Source: Dichotomocladium elegans
Lineage: Eukaryota > Mucoromycota > Mucoromycetes > Mucorales > Lichtheimiaceae
Assembly (NCBI GenBank): GCA_025716815.1
Contig: JAIXMN010000020.1
Location: 558,001-622,000, forward strand
Length of the DNA stretch: 64,000 nucleotides
Reading direction: 5' to 3'
The notes under the pieces were generated by a model that searched no databases, had not been told where the DNA came from, and saw only the letters and a program-made list of their open reading frames with translations. The translations under genes and the position numbers were made by a program. Positions 1 through 14,281 of the stretch are shown piece by piece (the first letter of the stretch is position 1; each line of letters opens with the position of its first letter).

Positions 1-207
1 ATGCGATGCCGATGACTTGTTGTTATTGTCCATGAGTGAATCATAGAGAGAGAGAGAGAGAGAGAGATAGAATGTGCGTGTGTGTGTGTGTGTGCATTCA
101 ACCCCTAACGGTTTTTTCTTTTTTTTACCATCATGACCAGCGTTTTTGAATGTGCGGAAAACAGCCCTGCCAAGCAAACCCGAAGCACCAGTGACAATGA
201 CCTTCAT
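1..207 (-). CDS. MAT2B/RmlD-like NAD(P)-binding protein, 5' end only
   Basis: Partial gene running off the window start. Exon 1 is 207..129 and exon 2 begins at 15; the intron is 128..16, with a GT donor after GHD-G and an AG acceptor. The spliced N-terminus reads MKVIVTGASGLLGRAVF, then GHDVIGIA. The glycine-rich TGxxGxxG stretch right at the N-terminus is the Rossmann NAD(P)-binding loop of extended short-chain dehydrogenases. The GASGLLGRAV wording is typical of the regulatory beta subunit of methionine adenosyltransferase and of dTDP-4-dehydrorhamnose reductases. The intron holds GA and GT microsatellites. About 31 residues are visible, so the family is fairly secure but the exact orthology is not. 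Confidence 0.72.
   Translation of the reverse strand, partial: MKVIVTGASGLLGRAVFRTFKNAGHDGKKKKKPLGVECTHTHTRTFYLSLSLSLYDSLMDNNNKSSASH
40..95. repeat. GA and GT microsatellites inside an intron
   Basis: A run of about 12 GA units is followed closely by a run of GT units. Both lie in intron 1 of the MAT2B-like gene, so they do not affect its coding sequence. Confidence 0.9.
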
Positions 208-535
208 GTGAGGAAAGAGAAGAAATAAAGAAAAAGGGAGGTGAGGGAAGCTTTTCTGCCCTCCCACACATCCAAAGAAAATTACTGTAATTGTCAGAAT
301 AGGGTTTGGAATTCGACAAGCGACAAAGCATGTACACTCTCCACCCAAAAGTTTCATATCTTTTCACCCGGATGTACGTAATATCGGGACAAACACGAAA
401 AAAGAAAATGACAAGAAGGCTTGATTTGTTTATGAGGAGGCGTATCGAAAATAAAAAGCAACATTAATACAACAAAAAGAAGAAGGATGCGATTGTATAT
501 ATATATAAGAGTGTGTTGTGGCGTGGGTTGGTCGT

Positions 536-568
536 ATGTGTATGTATGTATGTATATATGTATGTATG
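536..568. repeat. TATG/TGTA tetranucleotide repeat
   Basis: A short imperfect run of TATG units lies just downstream of the TEA-domain gene stop, within its probable 3' UTR. Another simple run, of AGGC/AGGT units at about 757-783, sits in the last intron of the same gene. Confidence 0.75.
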
Positions 569-603
569 TGGAGACAGGTGTAGGTGTGGGCCGGTTTTAC
601 AGG

Positions 604-2079
604 TTAAGAAGCACACACGATATCAATGGGACCGTGACCGCGCCTAAATTCGTAAAGCATGATCATCAATGGGACGGTAGCACGATCGTCCATATCGCGA
701 AATGTCTATGAATTGAATGTGAGTAAAGTATCGAAGCGGGATATGGGAAAGGAAAGGCAGGCAGGCAGGCAGGTAGGTAGGCAAGTAGCTATGCTAGCGC
801 TTACCTGCACCATGTGCAGATTTTGCATGGCACGGTCCACCTGGTCCCTGCCCTGAAGGGACAGTGTGATCTCCTTGATGAACGTCTCAAAGAAGGGGTT
901 GACCAGACTGAGGTGATAGACATAACAGTCCTTGTCGATCCACAGGGCTTCGTGGGTTTCGGTGTGAGTCAAGACAGGTTGATGAAAGGAGTAGATCGTG
1001 GTTGAGCATTCGACCGTCCGTCGAGCATTCGACTGGAACATCAGGACGCTGGAGAACCTGGAAGAGTTATTGGTGCGGTCGTCGGTCATTGTCATTGTGG
1101 TGGTGGTGGCTGCTGATGCCATGTCAGGGTAACTGTTGTGCAGGTTGACAGGGATCTGACAATGTAAAAACAAAAAATCCACAAGCAAACTTGAGTTGAG
1201 GCTCGTTCCGTACCCTTTGTGCTTACTCACCTTGACATGCATCACGCGTGGACTGCCCGAGGGAATCACGTGCTCCAGGAGACGATCTTTATTCCACGGG
1301 GTGCCGTGCAGTGGCAGGCGTGAGGTGGCGAATGTCGGTGTTGTGTGGTGGTATTCAGCCAGGGTATAGAATGAGGCTTCTTCCTCGGCGGCCCTACTAC
1401 TGCCCTTGCTCCGCTCCTCTTTCTCGAGGCGCAGAATCAGTTCACAGGGCCAAAAGTCAGTGCAATCCACAAACGTGATAGGAAGGTCATTGGCAGGAAC
1501 CGAAGACGACGACGATGTGGTGGTGATTGCCGATCGTGGAGCGATGGTAGAATTTGGCGTATCATACATGCATTGAATGAGTTTCATGACTGCATTGGGA
1601 AAAGGGAAGAAGTAGCCAGGATAAGTACAGGCGATGCGCGTTTCACGTGATGGGTAGTAGTAATACTTGCATTGCGGATCATGTCTGCGTGTGTTCTTCA
1701 GGACTTGTAGGTGGGACGACACCTGCTTGCGAGTGCGCCGCTGACCGGTTTTCCGATAGATGTATTCGGCGATAAGCTCGTTGCGGCCTAAGGATACTTG
1801 AGGATGAAGCATGTACTTCCATTGAAGCCTTGTTCTTACCATGCGGTTTGCCACGTATCATGATTTTTCGTCGGCCCAGCTTGGGTACATTCTGAAGCGC
1901 TGCAATATATGCATGTGCAGGTTCTAGATGAGCGGCCTACATTTGCATAATCCCAGTGTTTTTTTATTACCTTCAATGAACGCCTTTTCTATTTGTGCTG
2001 GCCACACTTGATCCTGTTTTTGTTTGCGGTGAGCATCGATTGGAGCAATCAATGGGGAGGATTGTTCAACCTGCCTCAT
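604..2079 (-). CDS. TEA/ATTS-domain transcription factor (TEAD/AbaA/Tec1 family)
   Basis: Sequence-specific nuclear DNA-binding regulator. Exons: 2079..1971, 1899..1840, 1796..1231, 1155..805, 705..604, giving 395 residues. Splicing rebuilds a full TEA domain at about residues 25-95: [14 protein letters not shown], then [33 protein letters not shown] and [10 protein letters not shown], which is the recognition helix. The C-terminal half ([18 protein letters not shown] onward) resembles the cofactor-binding domain of animal TEADs, and the last small exon continues it in frame. In other fungi the family controls development (AbaA, conidiation) and filamentation (Tec1). The start at 2079 is the first in-frame ATG after an upstream stop; a further 5' exon is possible. 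The 75-nt intron 1230..1156 has no in-frame stop, so retaining it would keep the frame. Confidence 0.9.
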
Positions 2080-2937
2080 CTGGCTTCTGCGTTCGTCGAC
2101 AGGAGGATCTTTTGGCGATGGATGAGGAGCAAGAAAGTTGGAATTCTTCTCGGTTACTACTCTTACAGGTGGCTAGCATATGTCTGGCTGGTCTCAATCC
2201 CAGTGGGGTATATGGATGGGTGAATGCGAGTAGAAGAGCGAGGTATAGGGTAAAAGGAAAACAAAAAAGAAAAAAGCAATAGCAGTAGACCTTTTGAGGA
2301 ACCATTGGGCGATTTTAATTTTGCCCGGAATGTTAAGTAGGCCACACAGTTGAAGCGCGAATCCTCTCGACGCTCTTTTTCTATGCAGCGCTGCAGACCA
2401 AGAAACGCCTTTTTACTTCTCTGTTACTATAACCATTGGCTACTGCCCCCCTCCCCTTGCTGTATGTATAAATAAAGTTCGCTTATCGACATAAAAGGAT
2501 AGATGGAGTGGTCCTCTCTTCTAACAATATCTCCAACGAGGCGTGTGTGTGTGTGTGTGTATGCTACAGTTGGAATACATACATATCAAATAATAAACAA
2601 ACGTCAGCACAGACAAGCAAAAAATATTTGTACCCGGCCCGATCTCTTGCTGAGGATAGATCCCCCCCCAGGGCCATCCCGGCTTCTGACCCGGATGAAT
2701 AAAATGCCTCTCAATCCGTTGATTTGGCCACCATCTGATGGATGGCTTCCATAGTGCGTAGCAATATGGACTGACCAGGGGCGGTTAGTAGTAGCAGCAG
2801 TAGAAGAAGAAATCATGTTTTCGCAGATATGCATGTTTCAGGCGTACGAAATAAATACAGAAAAAAAAACGAACCCATCCCGCTTTGACATTGACCTACC
2901 AATGCGGGGAGCGCACCGAGTGCTGGAGGAGGCCGTT
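2080..2937. other. intergenic: TEA-factor upstream region and oxidase 3' flank
   Basis: No gene is supported. This is the 5' side of the TEA-factor gene and the 3' side of the D-amino-acid oxidase gene, both on the minus strand. It holds a short GT run near 2543-2561. A TATAAATA-like string near 2467 reads on the plus strand, where no gene starts, so I do not call it a promoter. Confidence 0.6.
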
Positions 2938-4455
2938 TTACAATCTGGAAATGAAGCCTTGAATGCGTGAATTCCGTATTTGCAGTGATTTATAACCCTC
3001 CTGAATGAGTCCGACAAGATGTTTCGCAGAGCCCCAGCTCGATTGGAATCCCGAACCGTCATGTCCATAATTGTGTGCCACTAATACAGGCTTGCCAAAC
3101 GATGACACTGATGGGAGAAAGTTAGTTAGTACGAGGAGCATACTTCTTTGTACTTGAGCCGAAAAGAGACCTGCCTCTAACTTGGGTCTCGACTCGTGGC
3201 CCGCCCTCACGGGCAGGTCGGAAGCCGACAATGTGGGCGACCACATCAAGCCGGTCAATTCCTTTGCCGTTTGTCAGGTCAGGGCAGCACTTGCACGCGC
3301 GGTCCATGATATCCTTTGCAAGCACCGGATCTGGATCCGGACATCTATACGCATATTGGAAACCCATAGGTCTTGAGCCACTCCAAGAGTTTTTTGTGAT
3401 TGTGTAAATTTACATACGTTCCATGGGATTCCTTTGTCGTTCCGAGAACGACGGTTCCGTCCGACCGCGGAATGACGTATGTGTAGGCATCGCTGGCTAG
3501 AGTTGCAATATTGACCTGAATACAACCGGGTTTCTTCCCATTTGCAGGGACCCAGACATTTTCATTCTTACTTACACATCGACATCGTCTTACGGACATG
3601 ACTTGCGCGGACCACCACGTTCTGGCCTCGGACTGCCCTCATATGCTTGTCCTTGACTCCACCTAGCGAAGCAGCATGCATACCCGTGCAGTTGACAACA
3701 ATGTCCACCGGATTCTGCTCATCGCCCATTGCATCCGCAATGTCGGCAACTGCCATGCGCTGGTGCTTGCCTCCCAACGCAACGAACTGCATGAGAAGCC
3801 AGCGCAGATATCGTTCTGGTTGGATGGTGACTTTTTTGCATGTGTGGAAGCAGAAGAAGAAGCCATGTGAAGAATCAATGATGTGTGATATGTGTGAGTG
3901 TGTGTGTGTTTTACCTGTCGTATAGCTATAGCCCACCTGGACATGAGGAGGTAGGTCTTTTTTTGGCATAATATGAAACTTTTCCATTGAGGAAACATCA
4001 GCAAACCCGGTAAAGTATATAAATGCATGAGCCTTACACCGGGCACAACGTTTTTCCACCATGGATCGCGCTGCTCAGCCGTCGGGTTGGTGTAATAGTC
4101 AAAGGATGGAACCACCATCATGCCTGCCTCGGCCGGACAATACTTTGCGAGTTTCCAAAATACTTTAAAGGTTTCTGTATCATAGCCTATTCGTATATAT
4201 ATGGGGGTTGGTTATGAGCATGCTTTCCCAGAACCTCCATATCCCAAACATACGTTGCAGGCGCAAATCGTTGTTCGGCGCCACTGTCTTCCACCGTGCG
4301 CCTGCCCAGGGCGATGTGTAATCGCCGCTGCGATCGCCGGGAAAGTGCTTTGCAAGAAGTGTGACATCGTATCCCTTCGCCAAGAGTACGACGGCCGTCG
4401 TCAGGCCAATCACTCCTGCACCAATGACATGGACTTTGGGTGTGTTGTTTGGCAT
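2938..4455 (-). CDS. D-amino-acid oxidase, peroxisomal (PTS1)
   Basis: FAD flavoenzyme that oxidatively deaminates D-amino acids to 2-oxo acids, ammonia and hydrogen peroxide. Exons: 4455..4254, 4186..4038, 3978..3915, 3830..3594, 3496..3418, 3344..3154, 3107..2938, giving 363 residues, the usual family length. Seen in order: N-terminal dinucleotide-binding loop VHVIGAGVIGLTTA, the DYTSPWAGARW motif, NCTGMHAASLGG, RGQNVVVRA, IPRSDGTVVLG, and C-terminal NYGHDGSGFQSSWGSA, which packs against FAD. The protein ends in SRL, a type 1 peroxisomal targeting tripeptide, fitting a peroxide-producing enzyme. The donor of intron 4 (3593) is the least certain junction; I chose it because it restores VPSDAYTYVIPR in phase. 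D-aspartate oxidase is the main alternative. Confidence 0.92.
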
Positions 4456-5728
4456 GAGAAATACAAGAGGAGAAAGAAATGTGACGAAAGGAAATCGTGC
4501 GATTTATGCAAAATGGAGACAGGGTATTTTTGCGGTCTGACCTTCCCCCGCTCTCATCTTCCTGTGGACAAACGTGTGCCGATGATTAGACCTATGCCGG
4601 TCCGTGAAACGTAACTCTATCTTACCTTAAGAATTCACACACGTAGTTATCTATCAAGATCTCTCTATCATCCTTGTATGTGTGTGCCCGCCTCGCTTTG
4701 ACTCCGAAAGGATAGATTGTTAGTTTCGCCAATAAAAGACCATTCCCAGTATTGGGGAAATAGTAGAGTTCTGACCTATCGACTCCCTCAGTTTTATGAC
4801 CCACGCCATTGATCTCATGCATTATTTTACTCGCGCGTTGTCTTGTACCATAAAGACTTAGCTTATATGTATGTCTAGCGCCCCTGTATCTGGTATTTTA
4901 TCACTGAAGTCGTGTCCACACAGAGTATAAACCAGGAATCGAAGCGAGGTTGTGCTTGAGACATAGTTACACAGCACACTTAAGGATGTGTGGCATGACT
5001 TACAGAGAGCTGGGGCAATGTGTGGCTCCGCAGTAAATTGAAACGTCGTTGTTTAGAGCATTCTGAAGCTCAAAGATTTCTGATACATGCGCTAGTGGCA
5101 AACGTTATCCAAATTTAGCCTTGGGGACATTCCATTTGGGAACTCATCTATTCCACTTTAAGTGACATCTTAACCTTATTCCCGGTAGCTCATTCGCTTA
5201 CTAGATCTTTTACACGCGTTCCCCGCAAGTCGGGCCGCTGCATTACGTGAAATAGACAAAAATACCTTCCCATTTCTATTGCCAATTGAATCTCAATACT
5301 TCCAGTCATAGACAGATGACGGCGCGGTGTCTTACTCAGCCGCTCTCACACGCTTTGTGGATTCGCCCCGCTAGAGGGATAGTGTGTTCTGCAGCAATGT
5401 GAGGATAGCTCAGATTAGCACGCTATACATACCCTATTTACCAGCAAATAGAGTTAAGAAAGGTGATTTGACCCTTTCATATACATTTGTAGTTATTTAT
5501 GGCACACATGATTCTATCTTTACCATGTCCATGGTTGTGGCGAACAAAAATCTTGTGAAAACCTGGGCTGGGGAGTGCTGCGCGGCGCGGCGCGGTGCGG
5601 CGCGCCACGTCGCTCAGTATCCATACGAGGTAAAAATAACTTTGTCATATCCAAACAACTCCCTCCCTTCTCATGAGACAAACAGAACCGGTATTGTGGG
5701 CGATGTTCCATCCTCCTTCTAATATAAA
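4456..5728. other. intergenic between divergent oxidase and metacaspase
   Basis: About 1.3 kb between two divergently transcribed genes, so it should hold both promoters. Short ORFs here have no recognisable motif. A GC-rich patch with repeated GCGGC units lies near 5578-5610. I see no RNA gene or mobile element. Confidence 0.55.
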
Positions 5729-7777
5729 ATGACGACGAATCGTCGAGTTTTCCGGAGTTCAGCGCTCACAGCACTTCATATCAATCTACGTGCAGACATG
5801 TCCACCGCACCCGTCACAACGCAGCAGTCAGTAGTAGCAGCGCAACCGCAGGCTCAGACCATGCAAGTCGTAGTCAATCTCCAGGTAAAACAAGTACAAC
5901 TACATGTTGTTGTATTATGCCGCTCATTGGTATTCATACGATCAATCACGGTTAGCTTTCAAATCCTGGCGAGGGTCAACAGCTCAATAGTAAATATATC
6001 TCTTACTCCTCCCTCTCTTTTTCGCTTTTGTCATGATGAACACAAGAAATGCACATGTATTAACGTTGATATGTTGCAGTGAATGACATACAGGCCCAAA
6101 TCGCTCAACAGCTTGCAGCGCTAACTCTTACTGCTAATCCTGCTGCTGCGCCAGCGCCGGCGGCATCAGAAACAGCCTTGGCGACACCAGGTAGAACACA
6201 GCCCCCTCCCTCGGAAGAGGAGTGACTAAAGTGTGGAGAACAATAATAGTCATTGCGGATCCAGCTACCATTGCCGCTACCACTACCAATGAAGAGCCTG
6301 CCACAGCCGAAGCCAGCGGAACGGAACCCTCGGCTTCTGAAGACGTTCAGAATGACGAGGAAGAGGAAGAGGAACAAGAACCCGAGCGACCGATTGGCGG
6401 TAAGAGGCAATGCAAACGGTCTGTAAACCTATGTGAGATTCATCCACCATCTATATAAAAAAAAGATGGCCCCAGAAAGCGTGCGGTTATTATTGGGATA
6501 AACTACATTGGTCAATCAGATGAATTGGCAGGTAAGTGTATAGCTTGAATGAATATCTCTCAACCTATACCCTTTCCAGAGGTTGACCAACTAAACTCCA
6601 CTGTGCATCTAGGCTGTATCGGCGATGCTCTTTCTATCAAAAAGCTACTGACGACTACGTACGGATACACGGAGGAAAATATCCGCTTTATGACGGATGA
6701 CCAGAAAGATACCCCGAGCAGAATCCCTACTACGTTAAATATCATGAGAAGTATTCGCTGGTTGGTGAATCAGGCGAAGGCCGGAGACAAGTGAGTATAC
6801 ACGCTGCAGGAAAGAAATACATATTAATATTCGTGGCATTGGTTAGACTGTTCTTCTATTACAGCGGACATGGGACCCAAGTAGGTTCTTGTGCAATCTG
6901 AGCTTTGCCTCCCGAAAGGATGAATCTCATATTTTATGATGTTCCCTTCTCTAGGTTGAAGATTCAGATGGCGATGAAGTCGATTTTCAAGACGAAGCGA
7001 TCTGTCCATTAGACTGCGACGAACATGGCGTAATTACCGACGACGTAAGTAAAAAAGTACGTTAACAAATTAGTTGAACAAACGTCATTCATTATCGTTG
7101 TTTTTGCTATCGTGTAATGCAGTGGCTAAATTATAATCTAGTCCGAGGAGTTCCAGAAGGATGTAGACTCACTGCTGTTTTTGATTCGTGCTTCTCGGGT
7201 TCTGTATTGGATCTTCCATATATGTATAGAACGAATGGAAGGGTCATGAAGGAGAGTCTGTTGAAGACAGCCACGAAGGATATTCTGGCTGCTGGTCTGC
7301 ATTTCATGAATGGTGACAAGACCGAGATGTACGATACGTTTTCGCTGCTTAGTAAGAAAGTACTTAAAACGCGACATATCGAAAAAACAAACAAGTACAC
7401 AAAGGGTTCCAAAGCCGATATTATCATGTTTAGCGGGTGAGCACAAAATGATGGTCTTCTCTTCATTGCCTTTAGCGTTATAATTAACGTGTTATATGCA
7501 GATGTCGAGATAATCAATACTCAGCAGATGCGCGAGAAGAGAATCAGCGGACAGGCGCGTTGACATACGCATTTACAAGTAAGAACAAATCCATTAAAAC
7601 AAAAGAGGACACAAATGCCAACTCCTATTCTGTACAGAGATATTGAATACCAAGCCTAACCCGACCTATCGAGAACTTCTTACGGATATACGCAACACCC
7701 TAAAGATTCGCTATGATCAAATTCCCCAATTGAGTTCTTCACATGAAATGAATCTCGACTGTACCTTTGCATGTTGA
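5729..7777 (+). CDS. metacaspase (type I, caspase-like cysteine peptidase)
   Basis: Clan CD peptidase that cleaves after Arg or Lys, linked in fungi to stress response and protein quality control. Exons: 5729..5884, 6094..6190, 6265..6399, 6466..6531, 6613..6790, 6847..6880, 6955..7044, 7123..7436, 7502..7578, 7638..7777, giving 428 residues. The N-terminal prodomain is Gln/Ala-rich and then strongly acidic. The catalytic core starts at RAVIIGINYIGQ. The catalytic His is in FFYYSGHGTQ and the catalytic Cys in FDSCFSG. The C-terminal part carries ADIIMFSGCRDNQ and GALTYAF, as usual for p10. An in-frame Met at 5798 is an alternative start. Two acceptors for the fourth intron (6580 or 6613) both keep frame and differ by 11 residues; 6613 fits the family better (ELAGCIGDA). 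Confidence 0.92.
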
Positions 7778-10017
<2,240 letters not shown>

Positions 10018-10357
10018 AGTAGACTCGCTTTTCTGGTTGATCAAAGCTAAAAATTTAATTCACCATTTCCTTTCTACACGTATTTGCCATTATTAAATCT
10101 GCTGCCTTTTGTATCCAATGGAACTGTGGGAGAGAACCTAGTGAGGTCGAATTTCAGTGACTCACACGTGGAGTCTTTGTCTAACACACCATCTTTCTGT
10201 TTCTCTCTTTCTCGCACGTTTTCCATATCCGTTGGTCTTCGCCCGGCCGGACCCTGGTTTGTCGGCCTGGTTCTTTAATACTCCTCAGTCTTCCTTTTTT
10301 ACACCCCTTCCAACTTCCTCCACCTTTTCTTTTTTTTTTAAAAAAAAAATCCGAAGC

Positions 10358-13300
10358 ATGGAAACCAAGGCTGTTCAGGCTGCAGCAGATCTCGATGCGG
10401 CCCGTTGTCGTGGCAACTGGGCGGCCGTCCCTGAGCTAGCAAAAAGATACAAACGATATCACCCTGACGAATCAGGTACCTATAACATGCACCCGGAAAG
10501 CAAGATAGATACATAGAGCTTATGCGTTCTTTGGGCTGACGCATAAGCATATATGCAGTATTAGACGTAGTTGTTTGCCTCGAAGCAGAGCTTGTCGAGC
10601 AAATCGACCGTTTTCGGCATCGATCGCCCATCGCCTCGGTCGTTGATGATACCGAATGCCATTGGCTTGACACACCCCAGACCATTTATGTCCCTGCCCC
10701 TTTGAACTTCGATGCATTTGAGTCGCTTTCTCAGCGACTGACAGACATAGTTTCCAATCGCAGCAATGATCTCGACACGGTGGATGACCGACAGGCTCAG
10801 GTAAAATGAACTCAGGTGGAGGGCGGAGAGGGATATAAGTATATATAAGTATAAGGATCGTGTGGGTTGGTGTATTTTAGTAAAAAAAAAAAATATCAGG
10901 CAAGCTAAAGCGGGTATTTTGAATCTGGGGTGGGGCATGTGCAGTTTGCCAAAATACTTTTGGCACGCGTCTATTACGAGACGGGACAATACGACAAGGC
11001 GCTCGAGGCACTCCAAAATCTAGCCCTGAACATCAATGATGCGACCCTGGGATATGGTCTTGTCCTCCTGACTCAGGCACGGACCATCAAAGGTAGAGTG
11101 AAATGGCACACGCAAGATAAAAAAAAAAAAACAAAGCCCGTCCCCAACATCTTCACATGATGATCATTACATACACGCGTCCTGACAGAAGCTTTTGTCT
11201 TTAAGGCATGTGTTTTGAGCAACAGGGGAATTTGAGCGAAGCTCAAGATGCCTTTGGAGCAGCGTGGGATATTGTCGAAAAGCACTTGGATCAAAAGAAT
11301 GAGATGCTTTCCTCATGGATTGAGGAAAGTTTGTATCACGGTGCATTGTTGGCCTTGCGCGCTGGGTGAGTCTAAGCTTCACGCATATATATATCCTACT
11401 CGAGTCACTCATCCGTCGTTATGGCAGAGCGCCGGCACAGAAAACATTGCGCATGATGCGTGGCTATAGCAGCCTGTCAGACACTCATTTTCCTGCATTC
11501 CCCTGGCGCAAGCATAAACGCATGGTGATATTCAAGGCTTACGCCACTTATTTAACCCAACTGTCGATTGACAATGCCAGGTCAGAAAAGGGGGAAACCA
11601 ATGTGCTATTCTGGGAAATGCTGATATATCGCTTGTAATTAGCATCCTTCAAGGCGCCGTGACAGAGATCTATCACGTCACAGAAGTACTCCAAGCAATG
11701 TCAAGAGGATTTATCAAACGAGATGACCCAAATAAAACCAGTAAGCATATCATCGAACTTGTGGACATCATCGTCACTGCACATGATTCCATCGGCTGGG
11801 GTGACACTAGACAAATCCGGTCTTTTCTTCAGGTAGACCGAATCCTTCCCTTCAAAATGCATTAGGCTCTTGCTCACCGTCCTCCCCTCCCAGTTCCTTC
11901 AACTAGCCAAAGAATACACCTTCAACAGTCCTTGCATCACCAGACACTTGTTCTATACCCTTTTGCGCGTTGGCTCGTTTGACGAAGCAAAACATGCGTT
12001 CAGAGCCTACATGGGACTCTGCGGAGCATCTGACCTAGATAAGATCCTGGAATCCGAAAGCCTGGATATCAAGGAAATTCATATATCCGTTGGTCGTTTG
12101 GTGAGCCGCCTTCGCATCTTAAAAGATGAATCCTGGGCTCCTATTGAAGAGGAGACCATCCAGGTCTTACTCGCTGGTGTAGACTTGTATGGCCACCAAT
12201 ATCAAAACGGTAAAGCTGCGGTTGTTATGGCCGAAATCGCAGTCGAACTCATGCGACAACTCGGCCGATCCGCTCCTGAGGTCCAAGAAGAATGCTATCG
12301 CATGGGCGGCATTGCGTACGGTCTTTATGCCATCCAGTGTAAGTAATATGGTAACCTGTAATCGCGGAGCAGATTTCTGATTGGGCCATGGTTGGAAATA
12401 GCCGATTCCCCAGAAACGCGTTCTGAACAACACCAAAGAGCTCTACACATGCTTCAATGTGCCATCAACCTCCACGATGATCATCAATCGGTGTCATGGA
12501 AAACATGGTATGAGCTCGCTGTACAACAGGCGGTGATGCGCGACGTTTACGCTGCTCTCAATTCGGTGACACGGTCGCTCCAGATCAACAGGGAACATTT
12601 GCCGTCATGGCATCTTTTGGCTTTGATATCTTCGTGCAAACAAAACGACAATAGGTCTTCGGAAGCACTCCAGGTGATCGAGACCGGTATTGAGCAGTCG
12701 AAAATTCTCCAACGTCTTAATAGAATCCCCGAGAACATGCCCGTCTTGTCATGGTCAGCCGAAAAAAGCCGGGCCGAATATTTTAATCTTGCCGAGTCGT
12801 ACCTTCTTACCTGTATGTCCCAGATCCAGTTGCTCGAGAAGCTTGAAGGTGTTGATGCTGTCCTTATCCTCTATCGGGAGCTCTTTGCTCTCTACACGAA
12901 GCTATCCACCGACCTCGGCCTCGATAACGACGATGCTGATCCACAACCCCGCAAAAACTCTGTTGTCTCTGTTATGGCCGACGACCCCATCACTATGAAT
13001 CCGAGCCGACGTAGCTCTTACGACCGACCACGGTCCAACAGCATGGCCAGTGCCACCTCATATGCACCTCGGAGCATCCGTTCTAGCACCAGTGAAGATA
13101 CTCGAAGTGACCGAAAATCCTCACCCTTGTCCCCATCCGGCAATAGCAACAACCACCAGCGTTCGCTACGCAAGAAAAGCATGCAGCTCATCGACGTCGG
13201 TTTTGTCCGACGCATAGGCACTTCTACTAGCCAGGCATCAACTAGGAAAAATAGCTCTTCCTCCGCGCAAGAGAGCACATTCCGTAGTCGATCCGCCAGC

Positions 13301-13933
13301 ACAGCCACCAACATGTCCGAGTCCTCGCTGTTCTCTCTCCTTTCAGCCACCAAGCCTAGCTTCTTGGCAGGCAAATCCGTATCAAAATCGTTGTCGAAGG
13401 CCAATCCATTTATTCGCCAGCGACGCGAGCATTGGCATCAGATTCTTGTGAAGCTCTGGTTGCTCTCCACAACCACTTACATCCGGGCAGGCATGCTCGA
13501 GGAGGCTACTAAAGCAATCATAGAAGCCGAGCAGCAGATTCTCGTGGGCCAAATGAACGATGCAGGCGTGTGGCACCAGCTCGGCATTGTGTTCATCAAG
13601 GAAGCAAAAGACAAGGCCAACAAAGATCTGTTTGACACAGGTCTCGACGCTTTCAAGAAGGCGCTGGCGATAAATCCAGATCACGTCGACACGCTTGTCG
13701 ATATGGCACATTGTTTCATGGAGAAGGATGAGTGGGAGGTTGCCGAGGGCCTCCTCGACCGGGCCACACAGGGCTACGGATGGGACAACGCAGAGGCGTG
13801 GTACCACCTGAGCGTTTGCTATCGCCATGCCAATGACCTCGTGCGCGCCAAAGATTGTCTCTCCTATTCGTTAGAACTGAGTGAGACTACCCCACTCCAA
13901 TCATTCGGTCTGTTGCCACGTTTCGTAAACTAG
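10358..13933 (+). CDS. TPR scaffold protein, Ypp1/TTC7-like
   Basis: Likely subunit of the plasma-membrane complex that anchors phosphatidylinositol 4-kinase III alpha (Stt4-Ypp1-Efr3 in yeast). Exons: 10358..10475, 10559..10800, 10945..11092, 11206..11365, 11428..11580, 11643..11832, 11894..12338, 12402..13933, giving 995 residues. The N-terminus (LDAARCRGNWAAVPELAKRY) matches the start of TTC7 proteins. Tetratricopeptide repeats run from about residue 125 (VYYETGQYDKALEALQNLAL) to the C-terminus (GLDAFKKALAINPDHVDTLV, AWYHLSVCYRHANDLVRAKD). A Ser/Arg-rich low-complexity insert at roughly 665-790 splits the repeats and is a plausible phospho-regulated loop. A pyrimidine-rich leader (10280-10345) precedes the start. 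Other large TPR proteins remain possible, but the terminal motifs favour TTC7. Confidence 0.8.
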
Positions 13934-14281
13934 TCGATCTTATTTACAGCTTTTGAGTAATGAATTCTTAATACAAAAGTAATATGCATAAAAAGGATAT
14001 ATTCGTCAAGGCCAATGGGTAGCTTTGGATTCATTGGGCCTTTCCTGTGACGTTGAAGGGCCAACAAACTTGGGTCCATACTATTGCGTATATGTATATA
14101 CAGACATACATATATATATGTCGATAAGATGGGTTCACGGCGTTCCTCATAATACAGCATTAACTCACTTGGTAATTGTCTCTCCTATTTGGGGTTATCA
14201 TTGGTATTCGGAGCAGCGCTTCCTGCCATTCTTTCTACACTCATATAGCATAACGAATGACATGCGTGAGCGTTCGTTCTG
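13934..14281. other. intergenic 3' region
   Basis: About 350 bp between the convergent ends of the Ypp1-like gene and the small minus-strand ORF. It contains a short TA/CA-rich run near 14090-14120 and no supported gene. Confidence 0.6.

Noticed and set aside
40..95. CRISPR-like or telomeric repeat
   Set aside because: Plain dinucleotide microsatellites with no spacer structure, inside a intron of a eukaryotic gene.
4201..4614. 137-residue plus-strand ORF
   Set aside because: It is antisense to the first exons of the D-amino-acid oxidase, whose protein motifs and phases are clear.
13018..13404. 128-residue minus-strand ORF
   Set aside because: Shadow of the Ser/Arg-rich insert of the Ypp1-like gene; no motif of its own.
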